Positions 10,138 through 19,336 of a DNA stretch of 64,000 nt are shown piece by piece. Under the pieces are notes generated by a model. That model had not been told where the DNA came from. It was given only the letters and a program-made list of their open reading frames with translations, and did no database searches. This stretch comes from Bradyrhizobium sp. MOS003. Its GTDB lineage: Bacteria; Pseudomonadota; Alphaproteobacteria; Rhizobiales; Xanthobacteraceae. The DNA lies in assembly GCF_003020125.1 (NCBI RefSeq), contig NZ_PYFW01000011.1, forward strand, positions 121,845 through 185,844. Reading direction: 5' to 3'. Both the position numbers and the translations under genes were made by a program. Positions within the stretch are counted from its first letter, which is position 1, and every line of letters begins with the position of its first letter.

Positions 10138-10413
10138 CTAGAACGGCATTCCCATCAATTTCGACAGGCGCTCGATCGAGAGATAGCCGGCGTGAAAGGC
10201 GACCATGGCGAGGCCGTAGATGATCGCCGAGATGACCGTGGTCCAGATCAGCTTGCTCCTCATCCGCGTCAGGATCGGTGCGCCGGGGTCGGTGCCGGGC
10301 GCACCGACGTTGTCCTCGTGCTGGCTGCGCACGCCGAACGGCAGCGTCACGAACAGCGCGACCCACCAGATGACGAAGTAGATTGCGATGGCGGTTGAGA
10401 TCTGGATGGCCAT
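10138..10413 (-). CDS. DUF1467 family membrane protein
   Basis: A 91-residue protein with two hydrophobic helices (about residues 5-27 and 55-78) and the segment W-W-V-A-L-F-V-T-L-P-F-G-V-R-S, which is the hallmark of the DUF1467 family. In many Rhizobiales the gene follows mce downstream of the nuo and rnj genes, exactly as here, 8 bp behind the epimerase gene. The ATG at 10413 is used; a much longer open frame upstream is a shadow of mce. The function is unknown. Confidence 0.85.
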   Translation of the reverse strand: MAIQISTAIAIYFVIWWVALFVTLPFGVRSQHEDNVGAPGTDPGAPILTRMRSKLIWTTVISAIIYGLAMVAFHAGYLSIERLSKLMGMPF

Positions 10414-10421
10414 GCCGCGGC

Positions 10422-10826
10422 CTATGCCTGCTCGATTTCGACCAGCGCGCCGGAAAAATCCTTCGGATGCAGGAACAGCACCGGCTTGCCGTGGGCGCCG
10501 ATCTTCGGCACGCCGTCGCCGAGCACCCGCGCGCCCTCCTTCACCAGGTTGTCGCGCGAGGCGATGATGTCGACGACCTCGTAGCAGATGTGGTGGATGC
10601 CGCCGTCGGGGTTTCGCTCGACGAATTTCGCGATCGGCGAAGTCTCGCCGAGCGGCTCGATGAACTCGATCTTGGTGTTGGGCAGCGTCGCGAACACGGT
10701 GATGACGCCGTGCTCGGGCAGCGGTACGGCTTCCGAGATCTGGGCGCCGAACGCCGTGCCGTAGATCTTGGCAGCCTTGACCGCATCCTTGGTCGCGATC
10801 GCGACATGGTTGAGCCGGCCCAGCAT
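10422..10826 (-). CDS. mce: Methylmalonyl-CoA epimerase
   Basis: Interconverts the 2R and 2S forms of methylmalonyl-CoA on the route from propionyl-CoA to succinyl-CoA. The 134-residue glyoxalase/VOC fold starts M-L-G-R-L-N-H-V-A-I-A, carries the metal histidine in N-H-V-A-I, another in G-I-H-H-I-C-Y-E-V, and ends in K-D-F-S-G-A-L-V-E-I with the metal glutamate. It starts 12 bp after the RNase J stop. No mutase gene is in the window, so placement behind rnj reflects conserved order rather than pathway clustering. Confidence 0.92.
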   Translation of the reverse strand: MLGRLNHVAIATKDAVKAAKIYGTAFGAQISEAVPLPEHGVITVFATLPNTKIEFIEPLGETSPIAKFVERNPDGGIHHICYEVVDIIASRDNLVKEGARVLGDGVPKIGAHGKPVLFLHPKDFSGALVEIEQA

Positions 10827-10838
10827 GTGTCTTCTCCC

Positions 10839-12509
10839 TTACACTGTCAGTACGTGTACCAGACAGGGAGGCTTTTTGCCCCAATGTTCGTTGATCACGG
10901 CCCGGACAGCACGTCGCACCGACTCGCCCAAGGCATCGGCATCGCGGCGGCGCGCCTTCGGCAGGCCCTCGATGGTGGAGACCACGGCATCGAAGACGAG
11001 GTCGTCAAAGGGTTCGCCTTCCCTGGTCTTCTCGGGAATACCGACGAGATCGACCTCGGGATCGTCGGCCAGCTCGCCCTGCTCGGTCATGGCGATGGCG
11101 ACGAAAGCGCAGCCGGAGAAGGCCATGCGGCGGCGCTCGACCACCGCGCGGGATTTGGAATCCTCCAGGATCGTGCCGTCCTTGTAGAGACGACCGGAGG
11201 GCACCTCGCCGATGACGCCGGGATCGCCGGGGCCGAGCTTGACGAGGTCGCCGTTGCGAATGACCAGGACACGCGGAACGCCGGCGGCGCGCGCCAGCTT
11301 GGCATGCTCGTGCAGATGCAGGGCCTCGCCATGGACGGGGATCAGGAGCTGCGGCCTGACCCAGGAGATCATGTCGCGCAGCTCGTCGCGGCGCGGATGG
11401 CCGGAGACGTGAACGAGATGATCGCGGTCGGTGATGACCTCGACGCCCTGGAGGACCAGATTGTTGATGATGGAGCCTACGGCCTTCTCGTTACCGGGAA
11501 TGGTGCGCGAGGAGAAGATGACGCAGTCGCCGCGGTTCAACGTGATCTCGGGATGGTCGTCATTGGCAATGCGCGCCAGCGCGGCACGCGCCTCACCCTG
11601 GCTGCCGGTGCAGAGCGCCAGGACTTTGTCCTGCGGCAGATGGCCGTAGACATCGGTCGAGCGGAAGTTCTGGACGCCGTCAAAATAGCCGGTCTCGCGC
11701 GCGACTTGCGACACGCGCTCCATGGCGCGGCCGACCACGACCACCTCACGATCGGCGGCCCGCGCCGCATCGGCGACGGCCTTGAGGCGCGCGACGTTGG
11801 AGGCAAAGGTCGTGACCGCGACACGGCCCTTTGCTGCCTTCACCAGCTCGGTGATGGTCCTGGCCACCTCGGCTTCGGACGGCGAGCGGCCGTCGCGTAC
11901 GGCGTTGGTAGAATCGCCGATCAGCGCGAGCACGCCCTCATCGCCGAGCTCGCGCAGCCTTTTCTCGTCGGTCGGGCGGCCGATGATCGGGGTCGGGTCG
12001 ATCTTCCAGTCGCCGGTGTGCAGCACGATGCCGGCCGAGGTGTGGATCGCCAGCGCATGCGACTCTGGGATAGAATGCGCAACCGGAATGAACTCAACGT
12101 TGAAGGGGCCGACATCGATGCGCCCGCCGGACGGCACCACCGTCACCGGGATCTTCGGCGCATTGCGCTCGGCCGCAAGCTTGGCCTCGAACAGCGCCGC
12201 GCTGAACTGCGTTGCGTAGATCGGGCATTTCAGCTTCGGCCAGAGATCGATGATGGCGCCGAAATGATCCTCATGGGCGTGCGTCAGCACGAGGCCCATC
12301 AGGTTCTTGCGCTCCTTCTCCAGGAAGCTGATGTCGGGCATGATCAGGTCGATGCCCGGCAGATGCTCTTCATCGCCGAAGGAGACGCCGAGATCGACCG
12401 CCATCCAGGCACGCTGCTGGCGGTTGCCGAGGCCGTAGATCGACAGGTTCATGCCGATCTCGCCGACGCCGCCAAGCGGCGCAAATACCAGTTCGTCAGG
12501 TTTCGCCAT
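10839..12509 (-). CDS. rnj: Ribonuclease J
   Basis: Metallo-beta-lactamase/beta-CASP ribonuclease of 556 residues with 5'-3' exonuclease and endonuclease activity in mRNA decay and rRNA maturation. The di-zinc motif L-T-H-A-H-E-D-H-F-G-A lies at about residues 77-87; further metal histidines sit in P-V-A-H-S-I-P and H-T-G-D-W-K, and the beta-CASP part has V-S-G-H-P-R-R-D-E and I-P-V-H-G-E. The ATG at 12509 shares one base with the stop of birA (TGATG) and has AGGAGCT upstream; an in-frame GTG one codon earlier is possible. In Rhizobiales this gene commonly sits behind nuoN-birA. Confidence 0.92.
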   Translation of the reverse strand: MAKPDELVFAPLGGVGEIGMNLSIYGLGNRQQRAWMAVDLGVSFGDEEHLPGIDLIMPDISFLEKERKNLMGLVLTHAHEDHFGAIIDLWPKLKCPIYATQFSAALFEAKLAAERNAPKIPVTVVPSGGRIDVGPFNVEFIPVAHSIPESHALAIHTSAGIVLHTGDWKIDPTPIIGRPTDEKRLRELGDEGVLALIGDSTNAVRDGRSPSEAEVARTITELVKAAKGRVAVTTFASNVARLKAVADAARAADREVVVVGRAMERVSQVARETGYFDGVQNFRSTDVYGHLPQDKVLALCTGSQGEARAALARIANDDHPEITLNRGDCVIFSSRTIPGNEKAVGSIINNLVLQGVEVITDRDHLVHVSGHPRRDELRDMISWVRPQLLIPVHGEALHLHEHAKLARAAGVPRVLVIRNGDLVKLGPGDPGVIGEVPSGRLYKDGTILEDSKSRAVVERRRMAFSGCAFVAIAMTEQGELADDPEVDLVGIPEKTREGEPFDDLVFDAVVSTIEGLPKARRRDADALGESVRRAVRAVINEHWGKKPPCLVHVLTV

Positions 12510-13315
12510 CACGCAGCTCCTACGGAGGCGACTGGGCCAAAGAACACCTCGCCCGCGGCGACCGGCACCCGGCGGCCCTCCGCGGTGCGGACGATCAGGC
12601 AGCCGGTGTCGTCGATCGTATCAAAAATGCCGTCCAGCGTCGTCGCTCCCGTGTTGATCGCGACCCGCTCGCCGAGACCGGCGGCGCGCTCCAGCCAGAG
12701 TTTTCGGATATCGGCAAAGCCGCGGCCATTGTCCCACATGCCCCGGAACTCGATCCAGGCGTCGGATAGCGCCGAGAACAGCTCCTCCGCACTGATCTGA
12801 ACGCCGAGCGCGGCCAGTGAAATGGCAGGCGTCGGCGTGCCCTCGGGCGCTGCGACGACATTGGTGCCGATGCCGACAACGATGGCGAGACGGTCGCCGA
12901 CAGCCTCAGCCTCCAGGCCGATGCCAACGAGCTTCTTGCCGTTCGCCAGCACGTCGTTGGGCCATTTCAGGGCGTAGCGGGGACGACCCTCGCCGAGCCG
13001 GAGGGCGGCTTCGAGGCTGACTTTCTCGAGCGCAGCCTCTTCGGCGAGCCCGGCGGCAAAGCCGATGGTGGCGGCAACCGCAGGCGCCACGTCCAGGACC
13101 TCCAGGATGCTGGCCGCGAGATTGCCCTTTGGCGCGATCCAGGCGCGTTGACGGCGGCCGCGGCCGGCAATCTGCTCCGAGGTGACGAACCACATCGGGC
13201 CGCGCTCGCCGCGCCTCGCGCGCTCGATCGCCTCGGTATTGGTCGAGCCGGTCCGCTCGTAGGCCGCGAGCCTGTAGCCCGCGGATGCTGCGCGAGGACC
13301 GAGCGCGAAAGCCAT
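12509..13315 (-). CDS. birA: Biotin--[acetyl-CoA-carboxylase] ligase
   Basis: Activates biotin to biotinyl-AMP and attaches it to carboxylase carrier domains. The 268-residue protein has the ligase motif G-R-G-R-R-Q-R-A-W (the usual glycine before the third arginine is glutamine), the K-W-P-N-D-V motif with the catalytic lysine, and G-I-G-T-N-V. It lacks the N-terminal helix-turn-helix of the E. coli repressor, so it is a stand-alone ligase that does not bind DNA. It follows nuoN by 1 bp and overlaps the RNase J start, so the three are almost certainly co-transcribed. Confidence 0.9.
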   Translation of the reverse strand: MAFALGPRAASAGYRLAAYERTGSTNTEAIERARRGERGPMWFVTSEQIAGRGRRQRAWIAPKGNLAASILEVLDVAPAVAATIGFAAGLAEEAALEKVSLEAALRLGEGRPRYALKWPNDVLANGKKLVGIGLEAEAVGDRLAIVVGIGTNVVAAPEGTPTPAISLAALGVQISAEELFSALSDAWIEFRGMWDNGRGFADIRKLWLERAAGLGERVAINTGATTLDGIFDTIDDTGCLIVRTAEGRRVPVAAGEVFFGPVASVGAA

Positions 13316-13316
13316 C

Positions 13317-14753
13317 CTAGAACAGCGACTTTGCGGCGGCGGAAGCGACGCTCACCACGGGACCCGCGAACAACGCGAACAGGATGTTGAACAGGCCGAA
13401 CACCGCCAGCACCGTCTTCACTTCGACCCTGACAGGATCAACCTGACCGGCCGGCTCTTCGAAATACATCGTCTTGACGATGGACAGGTAATAGTAGCAG
13501 CCGACCACGCTGGTCAGCACGCCGACGACGGCGAGCGTGAACAAATTCGCCTTGATGGCGGCGACGAAGACGTACCATTTGGCGAAGAAGCCCGCGAGCG
13601 GCGGAATGCCCGCGAGCGAGAACAGCAGCATCGCGAACATGAAGGCGAGCAGCGGGTTGGTGCGCGACAGGCCGGCGAAATCGCTGATCTGCTCGACCGC
13701 GTGGCCGTTGCGGCGCATGGCGAGGATGATCGAGAACGAGCCGAGCGTCATCGCGACATAGATCACGATGTACATCAGCACGCCCTGCGCGCCCTCGACC
13801 GTGCCGGAGGCAAGGCCGACCAGCGCGAAGCCCATGTGGCCGATCGAGGAATACGCCATCAGGCGCTTGATGTTGCTCTGGCCGATCGCGGCGAACGAAC
13901 CCAGCGCCATCGAGGCGATCGACACGAACACCAGGATCTGCTGCCACTGCGAGACGATGCCCGGGAAAGCGGTCAGCGTGACGCGGGTGAACACGGCGAG
14001 CGCTGCGACCTTCGGCGCCGACGCGAAGAAGGCGGTGACCGGGGTCGGCGCGCCCTCATAGACGTCAGGCGTCCACATGTGGAACGGCACCGCCGAGACC
14101 TTGAAGCAGAGGCCGACGAGCAGGAAGACCAGACCGAACACGAGGCCGACATTCGAGACGGTCGCGACCGCCGCGATACCGGTGAAGCTGACCGTGCCGG
14201 TGAAGCCGTAGATCAGCGAGGCGCCGTACAGCAGCATGCCCGAGGACAGTGCGCCGAGCACGAAATACTTCAGGCCGGCTTCGGTCGACTTGGCGTTGTC
14301 GCGGTTCGAGGCCGCCACGACGTAAAGCGCGAGCGACATCAGTTCGAGGCCGAGATAGAGCGAGATCAGGTCGCCGGCCGAGATCAGCACCATCATGCCG
14401 AGCGTCGAGAGCAGCACCAGGATGGCGTATTCGAAGATGCGGCGCGACGGGTCCGACAGGAACTCGGTCGACAGCACCAGCGTCACCGCCGAGCCGATCA
14501 GGGCCAGGATCTTCATGAAGCGGGCGAAGTCGTCGACGATGAAGCTGCCGCCAAAGGTCACCTGCTTGCCCGCGGGCAGCATGTATTCGAGCACGCCGAC
14601 CACGACCAGCAGCACGACCGCCAGCGAGGTGACGGCACCGGTCGTCCCCTGCCCGCGATAGGCGCCCAGCATCAGCAGAGCCATGGCGCCGATCGCGAGC
14701 ACGATCTCGGGCAGCACCGGCGCCAGTTGGTAACCTGCAGTCACAAAGTTCAT
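13317..14753 (-). CDS. nuoN: NADH-quinone oxidoreductase subunit N
   Basis: Antiporter-like proton-pumping subunit of respiratory complex I, 478 residues with about 14 hydrophobic helices. Typical features are the glutamate in L-Y-L-G-L-E-L-M-S-L, the lysine in L-K-Y-F-V-L-G, and I-K-R-L-M-A-Y-S-S-I-G-H in the proton-channel half. It is the last nuo gene of the operon and is followed at once by birA. Confidence 0.97.
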   Translation of the reverse strand: MNFVTAGYQLAPVLPEIVLAIGAMALLMLGAYRGQGTTGAVTSLAVVLLVVVGVLEYMLPAGKQVTFGGSFIVDDFARFMKILALIGSAVTLVLSTEFLSDPSRRIFEYAILVLLSTLGMMVLISAGDLISLYLGLELMSLALYVVAASNRDNAKSTEAGLKYFVLGALSSGMLLYGASLIYGFTGTVSFTGIAAVATVSNVGLVFGLVFLLVGLCFKVSAVPFHMWTPDVYEGAPTPVTAFFASAPKVAALAVFTRVTLTAFPGIVSQWQQILVFVSIASMALGSFAAIGQSNIKRLMAYSSIGHMGFALVGLASGTVEGAQGVLMYIVIYVAMTLGSFSIILAMRRNGHAVEQISDFAGLSRTNPLLAFMFAMLLFSLAGIPPLAGFFAKWYVFVAAIKANLFTLAVVGVLTSVVGCYYYLSIVKTMYFEEPAGQVDPVRVEVKTVLAVFGLFNILFALFAGPVVSVASAAAKSLF

Positions 14754-14775
14754 GGCGATATCCTGACCTGCCCGA

Positions 14776-16284
14776 TCACTGGAGCAGTGCGGCGGCCTTC
14801 ACGGCCGTCACAGCGGTGTTGTAGTTGTTGACGAGTTGCTGGACCGAGGCGGCCGACATGTCGAGCACCGGCTTCGGATAGACGCCGAACAGGATCGTCA
14901 GCGCGATCATCGGGAACAGCGTCAGGCACTCCCGGAAGGTGAGATCCTTCATGCTCGCCAGCGACGGCTTGACCAGCGCCCCGAAAACGACCTTGCGGTA
15001 GAGCCACAGTGCGTAGCACGCCGAGAGGATCACGCCGAAGGTGGCGAAGAACGCGGTCGGGATCGAGACCTTGAAGGTGCCGAGCAGCGTCATGAACTCG
15101 CCGACGAAGCCCGAGGTGCCGGGCAGACCGACATTGGCCATGGTGAAGACCATGAAGGTCAGCGCGTAAAGCGGCATCCGGTTGACGAGGCCACCATAGG
15201 CCGCGATCTCGCGGGTGTGCAGGCGGTCGTAGACGACGCCGACGCAGAGGAACAGCGCGCCGGAGACGATGCCATGCGAGATCATCTGGAACACGCCGCC
15301 GGCGACGCCCTGCATGGTGCCGGCGAAGATGCCCATGGTGACGAAGCCCATATGCGCGACCGACGAGTACGCGATCAGCTTCTTCATGTCCTCCTGCATC
15401 AGCGCCACCAGCGAGGTGTAGACGATGGCGATGGCCGAGAGCGTGAACATCAGCGGCGCGAAGTCGTGCGAGGCCAGCGGGAACATCGGGAGCGAGAAGC
15501 GCAGGAAGCCGTAGCCGCCCATCTTCAGCATGATCGCGGCCAGGACTACCGAGCCCGCCGTCGGCGCTTCGACATGCGCGTCGGGTAGCCAGGTGTGCAC
15601 CGGCCACATCGGCATCTTCACCGCGAAGGACGCGAAGAAGGCCAGCCACGCCCAGGTCTGCAAAGACCGTGGCACGGCGGTGTGCATCAGCGTCGGGATG
15701 TCGGTGGTGCCGCCGTTCCAGTACAGCGCCATGATGGCGAGCAGCATCAGGACCGAGCCGAGGAGCGTGTAGAGGAAGAACTTGAACGACGCGTAGACCC
15801 GGCGCGGACCACCCCAGACGCCGATGATCAGGAACATCGGGATCAGGCCGCCCTCGAAGAACAGATAGAACAGCACGAGATCGAGCGCCGAGAAGGTGCC
15901 GATCATCAGCGTTTCCAGGATCAGGAACGCCATCATGTATTCGCGGACGCGCTTGGTGATCGCCTTCCAGCTCGCGATGATGCAGAACGGCATCACGGCG
16001 GTGGTGAGGATCACCAGCGGCAGCGAGATGCCGTCGACGCCCATGTGGTAGGTGATGCCGGTGGCAAGCCAGTTCGCCTTCTCGACGAACTGGAAGTCGG
16101 GATTGCCGGCGTCGAAGCGCATGACCAGGATCACCGACACCGCGAAGGTGATCAGCGTGGTCCAGAGTGCGATCCAGCGCGAATTGCGCCGGGCGGCCTC
16201 GTCATCACCGCGGCTGAGATAGACGATCAGCGCGCCGACCAGCGGCAGGAACGTCGTGACCGATAGGATGGGCCAGGTGATCAT
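14776..16284 (-). CDS. nuoM: NADH-quinone oxidoreductase subunit M
   Basis: Second antiporter-like membrane subunit of complex I, 502 residues. It carries the family motifs W-P-V-H-T-W-L-P-D-A-H-V-E-A-P and the key lysine and histidine of M-K-K-L-I-A-Y-S-S-V-A-H-M-G-F. The first helix glutamate-bearing region F-F-E-G-G-L-I-P is also present. It starts 1 bp away from the nuoL stop and precedes nuoN by 22 bp. Confidence 0.97.
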   Translation of the reverse strand: MITWPILSVTTFLPLVGALIVYLSRGDDEAARRNSRWIALWTTLITFAVSVILVMRFDAGNPDFQFVEKANWLATGITYHMGVDGISLPLVILTTAVMPFCIIASWKAITKRVREYMMAFLILETLMIGTFSALDLVLFYLFFEGGLIPMFLIIGVWGGPRRVYASFKFFLYTLLGSVLMLLAIMALYWNGGTTDIPTLMHTAVPRSLQTWAWLAFFASFAVKMPMWPVHTWLPDAHVEAPTAGSVVLAAIMLKMGGYGFLRFSLPMFPLASHDFAPLMFTLSAIAIVYTSLVALMQEDMKKLIAYSSVAHMGFVTMGIFAGTMQGVAGGVFQMISHGIVSGALFLCVGVVYDRLHTREIAAYGGLVNRMPLYALTFMVFTMANVGLPGTSGFVGEFMTLLGTFKVSIPTAFFATFGVILSACYALWLYRKVVFGALVKPSLASMKDLTFRECLTLFPMIALTILFGVYPKPVLDMSAASVQQLVNNYNTAVTAVKAAALLQ

Positions 16285-18375
16285 TTACTGGCCTCCAAAG
16301 CCGAACATGAACCAGGTGATCAGGCCGGCGGCACCGATCAGCATGGCGAATGCGTAGTGATAGAGATAGCCGGTCTGGATCTTCACGACGTTGCGGGTGA
16401 CGTCCAGGACGCGGGCCGAGACACCGTCGGGACCGAGTCCGTCGATGATGAAGCCGTCGCCCTTCTTCCAGAGCTGATAGCCGATCCACTTCGCCGGACG
16501 GACGAAGATGATGTCGTAGAGCTCGTCGAAGTACCACTTGTTGAGCAGGAACTTGTACAGCATCGGCTGCGTGTTCGCGAGTTCGACCGGCAGATAGGGC
16601 CGGCGGATGTAGAACAGGTACGACACCAGGAAGCCGAGCACCATCATCACCGTCGGCAGGAAGGCGATGTGCTCGGGGATGTGGTGCATGTCCTCGATGA
16701 TGTGCGGATTCATCTTCACGGACTCGCGGAAGAATTCCTCCACGCCGTGATGTCCGGTGAAGACCTCCTTGAACGGGAAGCCGGCGAGAATCGAGCCGAC
16801 CGCAAGCACGCCGATCGGGATCAGCATCCAGATCGGGGCTTCATGCGCGGCCTCGTAGTGATGCTCGTCATGCGGTTCGCCATGGAAGGTCTTGAAGATC
16901 AGGCGCCAGGAGTAGAACGAGGTCAGGCCGGCGGCCACGATCGTCATCAGGAAGCCGTAGGTCGCAAATGGATTGTGCGAGGCGTAGGCCGCTTCGATGA
17001 TGGCGTCCTTGGAGAAGTAGCCGGCCGTGAGCGGGAAGCCCGTCAGCGCCAGGGTGCCGACCACCATCACCGCATAGGTGTAGGGGATCTTCTTCCAGAG
17101 GCCGCCCATGTTGCGGATGTCCTGCTCGTGGTGCATCGCGTAGATCACCGAGCCGCTGCCTAAGAACAGCAGCGCCTTGAAGAAGGCGTGCGTGAACAAA
17201 TGGAACATGCCGACCGAATAGGCCCCTGCTCCCATCGCCACGAACATGTAGCCGAGCTGCGAACAGGTCGAATAGGCGACGATGCGCTTGATGTCGTTCT
17301 GCACGAGGCCGATGGTCGCTGCGAAGAACGCGGTGGTGGCGCCGAAGAACATCACGACGGCCTGCGCGTTGGGGGCGAGCTCGAACAGCGGCGACAGGCG
17401 TGCCACCATGAAGACGCCGGCGGTGACCATGGTCGCGGCGTGGATCAGCGCCGACACGGGCGTCGGGCCTTCCATCGCGTCCGGCAACCAGGTGTGCAGC
17501 AGGAACTGCGCCGACTTGCCCATCGCGCCCATGAACAGCAGCAGGCAGGTCAGGGTCAGCGCGTCGGCGTGCCAGCCGAGGAAGTCGATGGTCTTGCCGG
17601 TCAGGCCGGGCGCAGCGTGGAAGATCGTCTCGAAATCGGTCGAGCCTGCCAGCAGGAAGATCGCGAAGATGCCGAGCGCAAAACCGAAGTCGCCGACGCG
17701 GTTGACCACGAAGGCCTTGATGGCGGCCGCGTTCGCCGACGGCTTCTGGTACCAAAAGCCAATCAAGAGATAGCTGGCCAGACCCACGCCCTCCCAGCCG
17801 AAGAACAGCTGCACGAGGTTGTCCGCGGTCACCAGCATCAGCATCGCGAAGGTGAACAGGCTGAGATAGCCGAAGAAACGCGGCCGGTTCGGATCCTCGT
17901 CCATGTAGCCGATGGAATAGAGGTGCACGAGCGAGGACACGGTCGTCACCACCACCAGCATCACGGCGGTGAGCGTGTCGACCCGCAGCGTCCAGTAGAC
18001 CTGGAGGTCGCCGGACACGATCCACGGCAGCAGCGGAATCCTGATGTCGTGGTGCATGAATCCGACGTCGACCAGCGTCATCCAGGACAGCGCGGCCGAC
18101 ACGAACAGCAGCGCGGTCGTGATCAGCTCGGCGCCGCGCGAGCCCGCCGCCGGCGGCTCGGAGACGTGGTGGTCGTCGTGGGCGTGATCGTCGTGGCCAT
18201 GGTCGTCATGTCCATGCGATCCATGGGCTGCAGAGGCGTGCGCGTCGCCATGACCGTGGTCGCCGTGATGATCGAGCTCGTCGCCCGAGGGGTTGCGGGC
18301 ATGCGCGCCGAACAGCGCGATCAGGCCGGCGAGGACGGCGCCGAGCAGAGGCAGAAAAACGATTGCCTGAACCAT
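16285..18375 (-). CDS. nuoL: NADH-quinone oxidoreductase subunit L with histidine-rich loop
   Basis: Largest antiporter-like subunit of complex I, 696 residues, including the long lateral helix at the C-terminus. Core motifs are L-F-F-G-W-E-G-V-G-L, F-L-L-H-T-W-L-P-D-A-M-E-G-P-T-P and D-I-K-R-I-V-A-Y-S-T-C-S-Q-L. Between the first and second transmembrane helices (about residues 34-70; bases 18166-18276) there is a loop with 14 histidines among 35 residues, mixed with aspartate and glycine. E. coli NuoL has no such segment. Protein length is above the usual 610-660, partly because of this insertion. Confidence 0.96.
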   Translation of the reverse strand: MVQAIVFLPLLGAVLAGLIALFGAHARNPSGDELDHHGDHGHGDAHASAAHGSHGHDDHGHDDHAHDDHHVSEPPAAGSRGAELITTALLFVSAALSWMTLVDVGFMHHDIRIPLLPWIVSGDLQVYWTLRVDTLTAVMLVVVTTVSSLVHLYSIGYMDEDPNRPRFFGYLSLFTFAMLMLVTADNLVQLFFGWEGVGLASYLLIGFWYQKPSANAAAIKAFVVNRVGDFGFALGIFAIFLLAGSTDFETIFHAAPGLTGKTIDFLGWHADALTLTCLLLFMGAMGKSAQFLLHTWLPDAMEGPTPVSALIHAATMVTAGVFMVARLSPLFELAPNAQAVVMFFGATTAFFAATIGLVQNDIKRIVAYSTCSQLGYMFVAMGAGAYSVGMFHLFTHAFFKALLFLGSGSVIYAMHHEQDIRNMGGLWKKIPYTYAVMVVGTLALTGFPLTAGYFSKDAIIEAAYASHNPFATYGFLMTIVAAGLTSFYSWRLIFKTFHGEPHDEHHYEAAHEAPIWMLIPIGVLAVGSILAGFPFKEVFTGHHGVEEFFRESVKMNPHIIEDMHHIPEHIAFLPTVMMVLGFLVSYLFYIRRPYLPVELANTQPMLYKFLLNKWYFDELYDIIFVRPAKWIGYQLWKKGDGFIIDGLGPDGVSARVLDVTRNVVKIQTGYLYHYAFAMLIGAAGLITWFMFGFGGQ

Positions 18376-18383
18376 TTGAGAGC

Positions 18384-18692
18384 TCAGCCCTTCATCAGAT
18401 TGACGTCCTCAACCGCGATCGAGCCGCGGTTGCGGAAATAGACCACCAGGATGGCGAGACCGATCGCGGCTTCGGCAGCCGCGACAGTGAGCACCAGAAG
18501 CGCGAAGACCTGGCCGACGATGTCGCCGAGGAAGGTCGAGAACGCCACGAGGTTGATGTTGACCGAGAGCAGGATCAGCTCGATCGACATCAGGATGACG
18601 ATGATGTTCTTGCGGTTCAGGAAGATGCCGAGGATGCCGAGCGTGAACAGGATCGCGCCGACCGCCAGATAATGTCCGAGCCCGATCGTCAT
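18384..18692 (-). CDS. nuoK: NADH-quinone oxidoreductase subunit K
   Basis: Small complex I membrane subunit of 102 residues with three helices. The glutamates in S-I-E-L-I-L-L-S and A-A-E-A-A-I-G that take part in proton transfer are present. The start is the ATG at 18692, which overlaps the nuoJ stop (ATGA) and gives the familiar N-terminus M-T-I-G-L-G-H-Y-L; the frame opens three codons earlier but that start has no support. Confidence 0.95.
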   Translation of the reverse strand: MTIGLGHYLAVGAILFTLGILGIFLNRKNIIVILMSIELILLSVNINLVAFSTFLGDIVGQVFALLVLTVAAAEAAIGLAILVVYFRNRGSIAVEDVNLMKG

Positions 18693-19327
18693 TTCACCCA
18701 CTCCGCCGCGTCAGAGTCCTGGAGCCCCTGCCCCGGCGCCACCTTGCGCATCGCCATCGCCATCTCGGGCGTGCGCGCGTTCTGAACGTTGATTTCCTGC
18801 CGCTTCACGCTCGCCTTGTGGCGCAGCGTCAGCACGATAGCGCCGATCATGGCGACCAGCAGGACCATGCCCGAAAGCTGGAAGTAGTGGATGTACTTGG
18901 TATAGAGCACGAGGCCGAGCGCCTCGGTGTTGCTGACATTAGTCGGGATCGGAGCCGTGATCGTCTTGCTGATACCTGGATTGATGACCCAGGCGCCGAC
19001 GGTCAGAAGCAGCTCGAACAGGAAGATACCGCCGATCACGACGCCGACCGGCAAATACTGGATGAAACCTTCGCGCAGCTCGACGAAATCCACGTCGAGC
19101 ATCATGATCACGAACAGGAACAGCACCGCGACCGCGCCGACATAGACGACGATCAGCATCATGCCGAGGAACTCGGCGCCCATCAGCACGAACAGGCCGG
19201 AGGCGTTGACGAAGGCCAGGATCAGGTACAGCACGGAGTGCACGGGATTGCGCGAGACAATCACCATCACCGCCGAGGCGACGCAGACGCCGGCGAAGAG
19301 ATAGAAGAACAGCGCGGGAAGGATCAT
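18689..19327 (-). CDS. nuoJ: NADH-quinone oxidoreductase subunit J
   Basis: Complex I membrane subunit of 212 residues with five hydrophobic helices. The third helix region Y-V-G-A-V-A-V-L-F-L-F-V-I-M-M-L, which carries the pi-bulge in known structures, is clear. The hydrophilic C-terminal tail (about 40 residues) is longer than in E. coli, as in other alphaproteobacteria. Confidence 0.95.
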   Translation of the reverse strand: MILPALFFYLFAGVCVASAVMVIVSRNPVHSVLYLILAFVNASGLFVLMGAEFLGMMLIVVYVGAVAVLFLFVIMMLDVDFVELREGFIQYLPVGVVIGGIFLFELLLTVGAWVINPGISKTITAPIPTNVSNTEALGLVLYTKYIHYFQLSGMVLLVAMIGAIVLTLRHKASVKRQEINVQNARTPEMAMAMRKVAPGQGLQDSDAAEWVK

Positions 19328-19336
19328 GCTCTCATC

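Noticed and set aside
10383..12800. Very long plus-strand open frame opposite mce and RNase J (805 codons)
   Set aside because: It mirrors well-supported minus-strand genes; high GC and codon structure create long antisense frames. Composition (His, Arg, Asp, Ala) is not protein-like and there is no ribosome site.
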